Positions 1 to 8,882 of a stretch of 64,000 nucleotides of DNA are shown in pieces. Every line of letters starts with the position of its first letter. The first letter of the stretch is position 1. The notes beneath the pieces are model-generated. The model did not search any database. It was not told the DNA's origin and saw nothing but the letters and a program-made list of their open reading frames with translations. Where the stretch lies: NCBI GenBank assembly GCA_963827155.1, contig CAWGZV010000002.1:744001-808000 (forward strand). The letters are read 5' to 3'. The translations under genes were made by a program, and so were the position numbers. The DNA comes from UTCFX2 sp963827155 (lineage in GTDB: Bacteria; Chloroflexota; Anaerolineae; Anaerolineales; UBA4823).

Positions 1-288
1 AATATGCCCGTTTGGATAACCACGCAGCCCCCAGATAAACATCACCAGGACGAAAACCAGCGCCAAACCAGAACTGAGACGGTGAGCGAATTCAATAATC
101 GTCTCGATTTCCGGGGCGGTTGGAAGGACTTCACCGTTGCACAGCGGCCAATGAGACCCGCAGCCAGCTCCTGATCCAGTGGCGCGTACATAGGCGCCCC
201 ATAAGATCACGCTGATGTTGAACGCCAACACGAACCAGGCGAATTTTGCGAATCGGGTCAAATGCAATGCTGCTCCGGGAAGGTCCAA
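1..288 (-). CDS. ctaA: Heme A synthase, COX15/CtaA family (partial, N-terminal part)
   Basis: Only the first ~96 codons lie in the window; the gene continues beyond base 1. The reverse-strand translation shows a first membrane helix followed by the family hallmark WGAYVRATGSGAGCG-SHWPLCNG, then an EFAHRLSSG segment with the conserved heme-ligand-type histidine and a second helix. CtaA converts heme O to heme A in the membrane for cytochrome c oxidase, so the host probably has an aa3-type oxidase. The start is uncertain: TTG at 288 is likely, with TTG at 267 and 261 also in frame and no ATG nearby. Confidence 0.85.
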   Translation of the reverse strand, partial: MDLPGAALHLTRFAKFAWFVLAFNISVILWGAYVRATGSGAGCGSHWPLCNGEVLPTAPEIETIIEFAHRLSSGLALVFVLVMFIWGLRGYPNGHI

Positions 289-401
289 ATAATTCTGACC
301 TAATTCAGCGAGTTTACCACGTCTGAATGAGGAGGACAACTGCGATTTGGCTGCCCAGACTAAACTTGTCTATTGTCTTCATGATTAAGGGCTACTCAAG
401 C

Positions 402-407
402 TATAAT
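402..407 (+). promoter_or_regulatory. -10 box (TATAAT) before the glutaredoxin gene
   Basis: A perfect TATAAT at 402-407 sits 31 bases before the ATG at 439. No convincing -35 is seen at 16-18 bases upstream. A GAGGA ribosome-binding site at 429-433 precedes the start by 5 bases. Confidence 0.45.
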
Positions 408-438
408 TCAATAACAGCCCTGCAAACCGAGGACAAAC

Positions 439-684
439 ATGGCAGACGAAATCATCATCATTTATGCAACCGACTGGTGTTGGGACTGCCGCCGAGCCAG
501 GAATTTCTTTGACCGGCGTGAGATCCCTTATCAATGGATCAATATCGACCGTGATATCCAAGCGGAGAAATTTGTAATTGAGACGAGCCACGGAAATCGC
601 AGCGTTCCAACCATCATTTTACCTGGGGGTGAAATTCTGGTGGAGCCTAGCAATCAGCAACTATTAGACCATTTTCCAGAATAA
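439..684 (+). CDS. Glutaredoxin / mycoredoxin-like thiol-disulfide protein
   Basis: An 81-residue protein of glutaredoxin size. The N-terminal strand IIIIYATDW leads into a CxxC redox site, CWDC, at about residues 14-17. A cis-proline segment SVPTI follows near residue 57, and then a GG-containing turn. These are the thioredoxin-fold landmarks of the cytosolic glutaredoxin/NrdH/mycoredoxin group. The CWDC site differs from the usual CPYC or CGYC. The gene is monocistronic, lying between ctaA (opposite strand) and the minus-strand pstB. The partner thiol, whether mycothiol, glutathione or protein, cannot be told from sequence. Confidence 0.85.
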   Translation: MADEIIIIYATDWCWDCRRARNFFDRREIPYQWINIDRDIQAEKFVIETSHGNRSVPTIILPGGEILVEPSNQQLLDHFPE

Positions 685-725
685 TTGGGGCAGCTTCCAG
701 TAGGCTAACGAAACCAAAGCCGAAG

Positions 726-1493
726 TTAACCCATCCGCCCAGTAATATAAGTCTCAGTGAGCTCCTGAGCTGGATTCGTAAAAAGCTGGCTCGTAGGGTT
801 GAATTCAATCAGCTCACCCAGCCAGAAGAAACCGGTGAAGTCAGAGACCCTTGCAGCCTGTTGCATATTATGGGTCACAATCACGATCGTGTATCGTTCT
901 TTCAGGTCAATGATCAATTCTTCCAACCGAGAAGTGGCGATTGGGTCCAAAGCTGAGGCAGGTTCGTCCATAAGGATCACATCCGCCTGGACAGCAAGGA
1001 CCCGCGCCAGACAAAGGCGCTGCTGTTGGCCGAGCGACAGGCTGAGCGCATCTACCTTCAGCAGGTCTTTCAACTCCTCCCACAAACCGACTTGCTCCAG
1101 GCTGTGTTTCACCAGCTCATCCAGCTCTTCTCGGCTCGAAGTCAGATGAAGCAAATGCGGACCGAACGCGACATTATCATAAACGCTTTTTGGGAAAGGA
1201 TTTGGTTTTTGGAAGACCATCCCAATCCCGCGGCGCAATTCGGTCAGGTCATAATCCTCCGCATAAATATCATCCCCCAGGTAATGGACGCTGCCAACTA
1301 CCCGCGTATGCGGGATGGTATCGTTCATCCGATTAAGACAGCGCAGGAATGTAGATTTTCCACAACCTGATGGACCAATCAATGCCGTTACCAAATTGGG
1401 CATCACATCCATCCGGATCTTGCTGAGCGCTAAGGAAGAGCCATAATAGAAATCCAGATCGCGAACGGTCAGCACAGGCTCGTCATCAGGCAT
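726..1493 (-). CDS. pstB: Phosphate ABC transporter ATP-binding protein PstB (stand-alone copy)
   Basis: A 255-residue ATPase of normal PstB length. It has Walker A GPSGCGKST, the PstB-type Q-loop context VFQKPNPFPKSVYDN, Walker B VILMDEPASALDP, and the H-loop VTHNMQQAARVSD. The ABC signature reads LSLGQ where PstB normally has LSGGQ, so the first glycine is replaced by leucine while the second, more critical one is kept. It is divergent from pstS at 1573 and has no permease beside it on its own strand. It could supply the ATPase for the adjacent pstSCA, whose own pstB is broken at base 4960. Confidence 0.93.
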   Translation of the reverse strand: MPDDEPVLTVRDLDFYYGSSLALSKIRMDVMPNLVTALIGPSGCGKSTFLRCLNRMNDTIPHTRVVGSVHYLGDDIYAEDYDLTELRRGIGMVFQKPNPFPKSVYDNVAFGPHLLHLTSSREELDELVKHSLEQVGLWEELKDLLKVDALSLSLGQQQRLCLARVLAVQADVILMDEPASALDPIATSRLEELIIDLKERYTIVIVTHNMQQAARVSDFTGFFWLGELIEFNPTSQLFTNPAQELTETYITGRMG

Positions 1494-1536
1494 GTTTGAA
1501 TTCTACACTATTCTACTGGATTCGGACTAATCGGGC

Positions 1537-1565
1537 TTGTCCTGGTTTTTTATTGAGGCTATAAT
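1537..1565 (+). promoter_or_regulatory. Promoter of the first pst operon, probably leaderless
   Basis: A -35 TTGTCC (1537-1542), a 17-base spacer and a perfect -10 TATAAT (1560-1565). The ATG of pstS is at 1573, only 7 bases after the -10, so transcription would start at or within a base of the start codon. No ribosome-binding site fits in between. Confidence 0.65.
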
Positions 1566-1572
1566 CTCATAG

Positions 1573-2466
1573 ATGACCGGCGCATTGAGAGTTGGTTTAC
1601 TATTTTTGTGCTGCAGCCTGCTTTGGAGATGTTCGCCTTCGCCTGCTGGCTTCCTCGAAGAGAAGAAGGTAGTTTCGACCACCATCGAAAATAAAGGTTC
1701 TGATACGATGGTTAACCTGGCTCTAGCCTGGGCAGAAGCATACCAAAAAGTTAAACCAGACGTTAGCGTATCGGTTACAGGCGGAGGCAGCGGGGTTGGG
1801 ATTGCTGCCTTGATCAATAATTCCGTGGATCTGGCAAACGCATCCCGAGAGATCAAACCCGAGGAAATCGAAACAGCAAAAAAGAACGGTGTTCAACCGG
1901 TTGAAATCGTAGTTGCTCGCGATGCAATAGCCGTCATCGTAAATCCACACAATCCAGTCCAACAGCTCACGCTGCAACAAGTTTCAGACATCTACAGCGG
2001 CAAGATAAACAATTGGAAAGAAGTCGGTGGAGATGACCTGGAGATCGTGAGGCTTTCCCGAGAGACAAACTCTGGGACGCATGTATATTTCCTTGAAGAA
2101 GTCCTGCGCATGGGTGATAAGGATGATAAAACCCTATTTTCCCAAGATACACTTCTGTTGCCATCGTCACAAGGGATTACTGAAGAGATCAAGGATAACC
2201 CTCATGCGATCGGTTATGACGGATTGGGATATGTGACGGATGAAGTCAAAGTCGTGGGTCTTGCGCGAGAGAAAGGGGAACCGTTTATTATGCCCTCTGC
2301 CGAGACGGTAAATAACGGCAGCTACCCGATAGCCAGAGACCTTTACATGTACACTTCGGGTCAACCAAGCGGGATTTTAAAAACCTATCTAGAATGGATT
2401 CTCTCACAAGAAGCGCAGCAAATTGTAAAAGACCTGGGATTTGTCCCAATCCTCGCGACCCAATAA
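1573..2466 (+). CDS. pstS: Phosphate-binding protein PstS (first copy)
   Basis: A 297-residue periplasmic-type binding protein that captures phosphate for the PstCAB importer. A short hydrophobic signal (LLFLCCSLLW) ends at Cys20, so it may be a lipoprotein, although the lipobox is atypical. Family marks include the phosphate-contacting GSDT near residue 43, TGGGSGVGI, the NASR segment, and SRETNSGTHVYF in the second lobe. The ATG at 1573 is chosen because it gives a complete signal peptide. It is followed by pstC, pstA, pstB and phoBR on the same strand. Confidence 0.93.
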   Translation: MTGALRVGLLFLCCSLLWRCSPSPAGFLEEKKVVSTTIENKGSDTMVNLALAWAEAYQKVKPDVSVSVTGGGSGVGIAALINNSVDLANASREIKPEEIETAKKNGVQPVEIVVARDAIAVIVNPHNPVQQLTLQQVSDIYSGKINNWKEVGGDDLEIVRLSRETNSGTHVYFLEEVLRMGDKDDKTLFSQDTLLLPSSQGITEEIKDNPHAIGYDGLGYVTDEVKVVGLAREKGEPFIMPSAETVNNGSYPIARDLYMYTSGQPSGILKTYLEWILSQEAQQIVKDLGFVPILATQ

Positions 2467-2503
2467 TCGAGGAGTTATTCCGCTACGGAGCATTGCTACA
2501 CGC

Positions 2504-3400
2504 ATGGATACAGGAATGAATTGGAAAGAAATGCTGATCACCCGCGCGATAAAAGTCACCGGGTATTCGGCGATAGTGTTCGTGGTTGTGATCTTCCTTT
2601 ACTTGATGCGTGAAGGCCTCCCGACGCTGAGGGAAGTGCCGCTGCGCGATCTGCTCAGCGGGCGCTGGTATCCCATTGAGGATTATTTCGGGCTGGTACC
2701 GCTCATCGGTGGCACCATATTGGTGACCATCGGAGCGACCATGATTGCCGTTCCAATTGGTGTATGCACCTCCATATACATCGCCGAGATCGCCCCGCAG
2801 TGGGCGCGCGAGATGCTCAAACCCCTGGTAGAAGTGTTGGCTGGAATCCCATCGGTAGTGCTGGGTTTTTTCGGGATCATCATACTCGCGCCATATCTGA
2901 GAAGGCTGCTGGATCTACCGACCGGTTTAACCGCGTTCGCCGGCGCCCTGCTGCTCGCGGCAACCTCTCTGCCGACAATCGTCTCTGTTTCTGAAGACGC
3001 GCTCTATGCAGTGCCGAAAGCTTATCGCGACGCTGCGATTGCATTGGGGGTAACCGAATGGCAGACGATCTGGCATGTTACCTTACCTGCGGCACGGTCA
3101 GGCGTACTCACTGCCTGCATGCTCGGAATCGGTCGGACGGTTGGCGAAACGATGGCGGTGCTGATGGTTACCGGAAATGCGCCGATCATTCCAGGCGGTT
3201 TGGGAGATTTGTTGTCGCCAGTCAGGACAATGACGGCTACCATAGCTGCAGAAATGGGCGAAGTCGCAACCGGCAGTGTCCACTACCATGTGTTATTTTT
3301 CGTTGGAATCGTGCTGTTTTTAATCACACTGGCGGTTAATCTGACGGCTGCTTCTGTCATTTTTCGACAGAAAAAGCGCGCCGAACGGATACTCTCTTGA
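2504..3400 (+). CDS. pstC: Phosphate ABC transporter permease PstC (first copy)
   Basis: A polytopic permease with about six transmembrane segments. The BPD-type EAA loop reads VPKAYRDAAIALGVTEWQT, and the PstC motif AGIPSVVLGFFG is present. With PstA it forms the membrane channel for phosphate. The reading frame is open upstream to a TTG at 2441 inside pstS. I prefer ATG 2504 (or 2516), because 2441 would add a non-hydrophobic tail overlapping pstS. A GAGGAG at 2469-2474 lies too far away to decide the start. Confidence 0.9.
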   Translation: MDTGMNWKEMLITRAIKVTGYSAIVFVVVIFLYLMREGLPTLREVPLRDLLSGRWYPIEDYFGLVPLIGGTILVTIGATMIAVPIGVCTSIYIAEIAPQWAREMLKPLVEVLAGIPSVVLGFFGIIILAPYLRRLLDLPTGLTAFAGALLLAATSLPTIVSVSEDALYAVPKAYRDAAIALGVTEWQTIWHVTLPAARSGVLTACMLGIGRTVGETMAVLMVTGNAPIIPGGLGDLLSPVRTMTATIAAEMGEVATGSVHYHVLFFVGIVLFLITLAVNLTAASVIFRQKKRAERILS

Positions 3401-3430
3401 TGAATAATGATACTTCATTGACAGCCTACC

Positions 3431-4321
3431 ATGCAATCTACTGCTGAAATGCCGATAACCCCCCGAAGACCCCGTATCGATCGCAATCGCGTTCAGCGCA
3501 TCGGGTTTGGGCTAATAACCGGGATTGCGTTCCTCACCATTTTGCCAATTTTCTTAATCTTAGGGATCATTGTAACGCGCGGGATAGGGGCAATCTCTTT
3601 CGAGTTTCTGTTTGGATTTCCAGAAAATGGCATGAAGGCAGGAGGAATCTGGCCAGCGATCGTCGGGACGATCTACCTGACCATCGGCACTGCCCTTTTT
3701 TCTGTCCCTCTAGGGATCGGCGCTGCGATCTATCTCTCCGAATACGCCCCGACGAATCGATTTACCCAAATCATTCGAGTTGCGATCATCACCCTGGCTG
3801 GGATCCCTTCGGTCGTATATGGGCTTTTTGGGCTTGGACTCTTTGTCTTAGCCATGAATTTTGGAACCAGCATTCTGGCGGGTTCACTTACATTGGCGAT
3901 CATGAATATCCCGGTGATCATCAGCACAACCGAAGAAGCGCTGCGCTCTGTACCTCAGGCATTTCGGGTGGTGAGCGTTTCTCTTGGAGGAACACGCTGG
4001 CAAACCATTCGCCGGATCATTGTCCCACAAGCGCTTCCCGGCATTATCACCGGCACGATCCTGGGGATGGAGCGGGCCGCAGGAGAGACAGCTACGATTT
4101 TATTCACCGCCGCGGCATTCTACCTGCCAACCCTGCCTCAGTCGCCTTTTGACCAGACCATGGCGCTGCCGTATCATCTATACGTTATCTCAACCCAGGT
4201 ACCCGGGATGCCTGAAACGATGCAGTTCGGTACGGCTCTGGTCCTCCTGGTGATCGTGCTGGGGATGACCCTGATTGCGACCGTGATTCGGTCGATTGCC
4301 CGCGCTCGCCGCCAATGGTAA
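3431..4321 (+). CDS. pstA: Phosphate ABC transporter permease PstA (first copy)
   Basis: A 296-residue permease subunit. Six hydrophobic helices are visible. It carries LAGIPSVVYGLFGLGLF and the EAA-type loop SVPQAFRVVSVSLGGTRWQT, both standard in PstA. It pairs with PstC. It follows pstC by 30 bases, and its stop codon overlaps the next ATG (4315), typical of translational coupling inside the pst operon. Confidence 0.93.
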   Translation: MQSTAEMPITPRRPRIDRNRVQRIGFGLITGIAFLTILPIFLILGIIVTRGIGAISFEFLFGFPENGMKAGGIWPAIVGTIYLTIGTALFSVPLGIGAAIYLSEYAPTNRFTQIIRVAIITLAGIPSVVYGLFGLGLFVLAMNFGTSILAGSLTLAIMNIPVIISTTEEALRSVPQAFRVVSVSLGGTRWQTIRRIIVPQALPGIITGTILGMERAAGETATILFTAAAFYLPTLPQSPFDQTMALPYHLYVISTQVPGMPETMQFGTALVLLVIVLGMTLIATVIRSIARARRQW

Positions 4322-5097
4322 ACCCGATGGACAAGATCATCATCGAGAATCTCTCATTAAACTACTCCGATGGGTCCGAATCGCTTCGGAATGTAACTCT
4401 CAACATCCCCATGAATGCCATCTCGGTGCTGTTTGGACCGGCAGGAGGCGGCAAATCCACACTGCTGCGGGTGATCAACCGGTTAAACGATCTGGCTGAT
4501 GTGACCTGGACTTCCGGGAAGGTCCTTTTAGCCAGCAGCAGCGGGGATTATATCGATGTTATGGATCCTAAGACGGATGTCATAGGACTGCGCAGACGGG
4601 TTGGGATGGTGTTTGCGAGGCCAATCGTGCTCCCACTTTCAATTCGCGGTAATCTGACCTATTCACTCGAGCTGACAGGCGAAAAAAACCGGATTGTACT
4701 TGACACTGCGGTGGAACGCAGCCTGCATCAAGCAGCTTTATGGGACGAGGTGAAAGACCGCCTAAACGATCCGGCGATTGCACTTTCTGGCGGTCAACAG
4801 CAGCGCCTTTGCCTGGCGCGCAGCCTGGCGATCGAGCCTGAAGTGATCTTATTAGACGAGCCTACTTCCGGATTGGATCCAATCTCAACCTCCAAAGTTG
4901 AGGCAACTCTGCAAGAGCTCAAGCAAAAGTATACGATCATCCTTGTGCCTCACTCGATTTAACAGGCTGCTCGCACTGCCGATTACGCCGCATTTTTCCT
5001 GCAAGGCGAGCTGGTCGAATATGCCCCAGAAAAAGAGATCTTCACAAATCCGAGAGAAAAACCCACGGCAGATTATCTGGAAGGCCGGTTTGGATAG
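4315..5097 (+). pseudogene. pstB: PstB ATPase interrupted by an in-frame TAA stop
   Basis: Codons 1-215 encode a normal PstB-type ATPase: Walker A GPAGGGKST, signature LSGGQQQRL, Walker B VILLDEPTSGLDP and the H-loop histidine in LVPHSI. Codon 216 (4960-4962) is TAA. The same frame then continues without a break as QAARTADYAAFF ... EGRFG to a TAG at 5095-5097, which is exactly the PstB C-terminus. Intact PstBs have Gln at this place, so a single CAA to TAA change explains the stop. The truncated product would keep all ATP-site motifs but lose the last ~44 residues. Sequencing error, a true loss or stop readthrough all remain possible. Confidence 0.85.
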
Positions 5098-5104
5098 ATG
5101 ACCT

Positions 5105-5809
5105 ATGGATGAGAAGATCCTGGTGGTAGAAGACGAGCAGGCGCTGCGTGAGACCCTGGTCTACAACCTGGAACGCCAGAAGTACACCGTAATCGCGTGT
5201 GCAGACGGAGAGAGCGCAGTAAAAATCGCGCGCGAGGAAAAGCCTGACCTGCTGATCCTGGATCTGATGCTGCCAAAACTGGACGGATTTGAGATTTGCC
5301 GGATCTTAAGACCAGAGATGAACGCTCCAATCCTTATGCTGACTGCCCGAGATGATGAGATCGACAAGGTTCTCGGGCTTGAGCTCGGTGCAGACGACTA
5401 TATCACCAAGCCTTTCAGCATGCGGGAGCTGCTAGCGCGCGTTAAAGCACAGCTCCGCCGGGTACGCTTGATCCGCCAGGAAACAGCTGGCGATGAAGCA
5501 ACGCCGCATGAGACAATCCAGCTTGGCGACCTCAACCTCGATCTGGCGCGCAGAGAAGTGCAAAAAGATGGCAAGAATTTGACCCTTAAACCGAAGGAGT
5601 TTGAGCTCCTGGTGTATTTCGCTCGACACAAGGGCCGATTGGTAAGTCGAGACCAGATCCTGGAACAAGTCTGGGGTTGGGATTTCAGCGGCGAAAGCCG
5701 AACGGTAGATGTTCATGTCAGCTGGCTGCGAGAGAAGATTGAGAAAAACCCGGCAAAACCAGAGCGGATCGTAACTGTGCGCGGTGCCGGATACCGGTTT
5801 GAAGGTTAG
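5105..5809 (+). CDS. phoB: Phosphate-regulon response regulator, OmpR/PhoB family
   Basis: A 234-residue two-domain regulator. The receiver domain has an acidic pair in VVEDEQ, phospho-acceptor Asp53 in LILDLMLPKLDG, a conserved Thr in LTARDD and Lys in YITKPF. The C-terminal winged helix of OmpR type includes LKPKEFELLVYF and RTVDVHVSWLREKI. It starts 7 bases after the broken pstB and is followed by its kinase after 18 bases. The context makes it the PhoB/RegX3-type regulator that would bind the repeats upstream of 8997. Confidence 0.93.
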   Translation: MDEKILVVEDEQALRETLVYNLERQKYTVIACADGESAVKIAREEKPDLLILDLMLPKLDGFEICRILRPEMNAPILMLTARDDEIDKVLGLELGADDYITKPFSMRELLARVKAQLRRVRLIRQETAGDEATPHETIQLGDLNLDLARREVQKDGKNLTLKPKEFELLVYFARHKGRLVSRDQILEQVWGWDFSGESRTVDVHVSWLREKIEKNPAKPERIVTVRGAGYRFEG

Positions 5810-5827
5810 AGTTACTCGGATGCGACC

Positions 5828-7585
5828 ATGATTTATTCAATCCGCACACGAATTGGTATCGCCTTTACTCTGCTGATCTTGTTCATCATGACAGGATTGG
5901 CGATCTATCTTTCTAATTTCATCCAAAAGAGCTCCTTGAGCTCGCTAGAAACGCGGCTCGAGGACGAAACCAGATTGGTCAGCGCGATGGCAGCTCCGCT
6001 GCTCTCGCAACCTGCAGACCCGGATCAGATTGATGCGTTGGCGAAGCAGATTGGCGAAAAGATCGATGCTCGGGTGACAATCATAGCCGAGAACGGGGCG
6101 GTTCTAGGTGAATCTGTGGAAGATCGGCTGCAGATGGAAAACCATGCCACGCGTCCAGAAATCATCCAGGCAGAACTGAATGGGATGGGGAGCCAGATAC
6201 GCCCCAGCGAGACCCTCGGCTACGATATGTTCTATGTCGCCACGCCAATCGAGCAGGACGGCAATCGCTACGGCTTTGCCCGTGTGGCAGTGTCGCTTCA
6301 GGTGGTGAAGTCTCAAGTTGCCTCGCTGCAGCGCACGCTGATCGGAGCAGCTCTCGCAGCCGCGATTCTGGCGGGTCTGCTGGCGGTCTGGCTCTCTAAC
6401 CGCATCACCGCACCCCTGCGCGATTTGATCGAAGCTGCAAACCAGATGGCATCTGGCGACCTTGATAAGCGCCTGATCCCTGCCTCCCAGGATGAGGTTG
6501 GAAAGCTGACTGAAACCTTCAATACCATGGCAGCACAGCTGAACAATCGCATGGCTGATTTAGAGGCAGAACGAAGCCGGATCTCTGCCGTGCTGAACGT
6601 GATGAACGACGGGGTAATCATTATCAATGCCGATAACCGGGTGCAGCTGATTAATCCAGCCGCTGCGGCGATGTTCGACGCCGAGCCAGAAGCTGCGTTA
6701 GGGCATTCGCTTTTTGAGTTTGTGCGGCTGCACCAGATGGAAGAACTGCTGAGAGTGTGCAGGGAGAGCGATGAACAGCAATCGACCTCGATCGAAACGA
6801 CCGGTTTCACACTAAACCTGCAAGCAACCGCCATACCTTTAGGTCTGTCTCAGCCGGGAAACACCCTGCTGTTGTTTCAAAACCTGACGAGCCTTCGAAA
6901 GCTGGAGACAATTCGAAAGGATTTCATCAGCAATCTCTCGCACGAGCTGCGCACACCGCTGGCCTCACTGCGCGCTCTGGCAGAGACGCTCCATGACAGC
7001 GCCCTGGAAGATCCGCCTGCTGCCCGGCGCTTCCTGGACCGGATGCAGACTGAGATTGACACCCTCACCCAGATGGTTGAGGAGCTGATGGAGCTTTCCA
7101 GGATCGAATCAGGGAAAGTCCCACTTGAAAAAACCCCAAGCCAGCCATGCACTTTACTTCGTGAAGTGGTCGAGCGATTATCGCTTCAGGCTGAGCGTGC
7201 CGAGCTTAATGTTAAGACCGAATGTCCTGCCGAGCTGCCCATGATCCTGGTCGATGGCTCGCGCCTGGTACAAGCGCTCGTCAATCTGCTCCATAATGCG
7301 ATCAAGTTCACCCTTCCAAACGGTTTGATTGTCCTCCGGGCTAAACAGCAAGACGATGCGATCGTTTTCGAAGTTGAAGATAATGGGGTTGGCATTCCAG
7401 CGGAAGATCTGCCGCGCATCTTTGAACGTTTTTATAAAGCAGACCGCGCCCGCGCCAGCGGCGGGACCGGGCTGGGGCTGGCGATCTCCCGCCATCTGGT
7501 GGAAGCACACGGAGGAAAGATCTGGGCAACCAGCAGGGAAGGCGAGGGCAGCACATTCTATATCTCGATCCCGAACATTCCGTAA
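5828..7585 (+). CDS. phoR: Phosphate-sensing histidine kinase, PhoR-like
   Basis: A 585-residue membrane kinase. TM1 lies at about residues 8-29, an extracytoplasmic region to ~165, TM2 at ~170-190, HAMP after that, and a PAS domain at about 250-350. The HisKA domain has the phospho-accepting His372 in SHELRTPLASL. The HATPase domain has an N-box near NLLHNAIKF, a G1 DNGVGIP, an F-box FERFYKADR and a G2 GGTGLGLAI. The order TM-HAMP-PAS-HisKA-HATPase is that of PhoR/WalK/SenX3 kinases. It forms a two-component pair with the preceding phoB and probably phosphorylates it when phosphate is low. Confidence 0.92.
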   Translation: MIYSIRTRIGIAFTLLILFIMTGLAIYLSNFIQKSSLSSLETRLEDETRLVSAMAAPLLSQPADPDQIDALAKQIGEKIDARVTIIAENGAVLGESVEDRLQMENHATRPEIIQAELNGMGSQIRPSETLGYDMFYVATPIEQDGNRYGFARVAVSLQVVKSQVASLQRTLIGAALAAAILAGLLAVWLSNRITAPLRDLIEAANQMASGDLDKRLIPASQDEVGKLTETFNTMAAQLNNRMADLEAERSRISAVLNVMNDGVIIINADNRVQLINPAAAAMFDAEPEAALGHSLFEFVRLHQMEELLRVCRESDEQQSTSIETTGFTLNLQATAIPLGLSQPGNTLLLFQNLTSLRKLETIRKDFISNLSHELRTPLASLRALAETLHDSALEDPPAARRFLDRMQTEIDTLTQMVEELMELSRIESGKVPLEKTPSQPCTLLREVVERLSLQAERAELNVKTECPAELPMILVDGSRLVQALVNLLHNAIKFTLPNGLIVLRAKQQDDAIVFEVEDNGVGIPAEDLPRIFERFYKADRARASGGTGLGLAISRHLVEAHGGKIWATSREGEGSTFYISIPNIP

Positions 7586-7634
7586 TCCATCTTAGCTCTA
7601 TCCGGCTCGATAAAGCCTACGCGTAGGGTTCACC

Positions 7635-8834
7635 ATCAGCAATCCAACCAACGATGTCCCGCAAGCTCTCTCCAGTTCCAATCAGCCTGCTTCGACAGGC
7701 GCAAAACTGATCGAGCTGGCGCGCATTTTTCTTGTTCTTGGATCGACTTCCTTCGGAGGACCAGCAGCCCACATCTCGCTGTACCAGGAGGAATTTGTCC
7801 GGCGGCGAAAGTGGCTGAGCGAACAGCATTTTCTTGACCTGCTGGGGGCGACTAATCTTATCCCTGGGCCGAACTCCACAGAAATGGCAATCCACATCGG
7901 ATATTTGCGGGCGGGAATCCCCGGATTGATCATCGCCGGATCATGCTTCATTGCTCCAGCAATGGTGATTGTGCTTGGATTAGGCTGGTTCTATGTGAAG
8001 TATGGATCTCTACCGCAAATCGAAGGGCTGCTTTATGGGATCAAACCGGTGATGATTGCGGTTATCCTGCAGGCTTTGGTGAGCATGACGAAGACTGCAC
8101 TGAAATCTAAGCTGCTTGTTGTGATCGGGCTTATCGGTTTTGGGCTTTATTTCTCCAGCGTCCACCCGCTGCTGCTTTTGTTTGGCGGCGCGCTGGCGTA
8201 TTTCTTCTCCAAATCGGCGGTGGATCGAATTAAATTTACGCCACCGGCACTGATGATCCCGCTCGCCCTCAGTCAAGCTGCATTATTACTCCCAGTTCCA
8301 ATCAATCTGCTAACGCTCTTTCTCACCTTCCTAAAGATTGGTGCGGTGCTTTACGGCAGCGGATATGTGCTGCTGGCCTTTTTGCAAGCCGATTTCGTCG
8401 CCAGGCTGGGCTGGCTGACCGAGCAGCAGCTGCTTGACGCAATTTCGATCGGGCAGGTCACACCAGGGCCGGTTTTCACGACAGCAACCTTTATCGGGTA
8501 CATCCTCGCCGGTTTGCCTGGAGGGCTGCTGGCAACGCTTGGGATTTTTCTGCCGTCATTCATTTTTGTGGCTATCAGCAATCCATTTGTAGGTCGCCTG
8601 CGCCAATCGAAGCCGCTCGGAATCTTTTTGGACGGCGTTAATGCGGTCGCGCTCGGAATGATGGCAGGGGTGTTGGTAATATTAGGGCGGACGGCATTGA
8701 TCGACCCGCTGACGATTGCGATTGCTGCGATTGCGACAATTTTGCTCTTCCGATTCAAGTTTAATTCCAGCTGGTTGATTGCGGCTGGAGGTTTGATCGG
8801 TTTGGCACGAGTTTTCTTCCTCCAAGGGTTCTAG
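7635..8834 (+). CDS. chrA: Chromate ion transporter ChrA (two-domain CHR family), start codon unclear
   Basis: Two repeated CHR halves with about ten hydrophobic segments. The N-half shows FGGPAAHISLYQEEFV and PGPNSTEMAIHIGY; the C-half has KIGAVLYGSGYVLLAFLQAD and QVTPGPVFTTATFIGY. The open frame begins after a TAA at 7611-7613, and homology is clear from about 7700, but no ATG, GTG or TTG occurs in this frame before 7884, which lies inside a conserved motif. An ATC at 7635, 6 bases after an AGGG, gives a normal ~399-residue length. Either a rare ATC start is used or a base is wrong. CHR proteins export chromate; sulfate-related roles are also reported. Confidence 0.85.
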   Translation: MSNPTNDVPQALSSSNQPASTGAKLIELARIFLVLGSTSFGGPAAHISLYQEEFVRRRKWLSEQHFLDLLGATNLIPGPNSTEMAIHIGYLRAGIPGLIIAGSCFIAPAMVIVLGLGWFYVKYGSLPQIEGLLYGIKPVMIAVILQALVSMTKTALKSKLLVVIGLIGFGLYFSSVHPLLLLFGGALAYFFSKSAVDRIKFTPPALMIPLALSQAALLLPVPINLLTLFLTFLKIGAVLYGSGYVLLAFLQADFVARLGWLTEQQLLDAISIGQVTPGPVFTTATFIGYILAGLPGGLLATLGIFLPSFIFVAISNPFVGRLRQSKPLGIFLDGVNAVALGMMAGVLVILGRTALIDPLTIAIAAIATILLFRFKFNSSWLIAAGGLIGLARVFFLQGF

Positions 8835-8882
8835 ACTAACTATATTCATACTCAAATGAGGCGACTGGGGGAGCGCACAATT

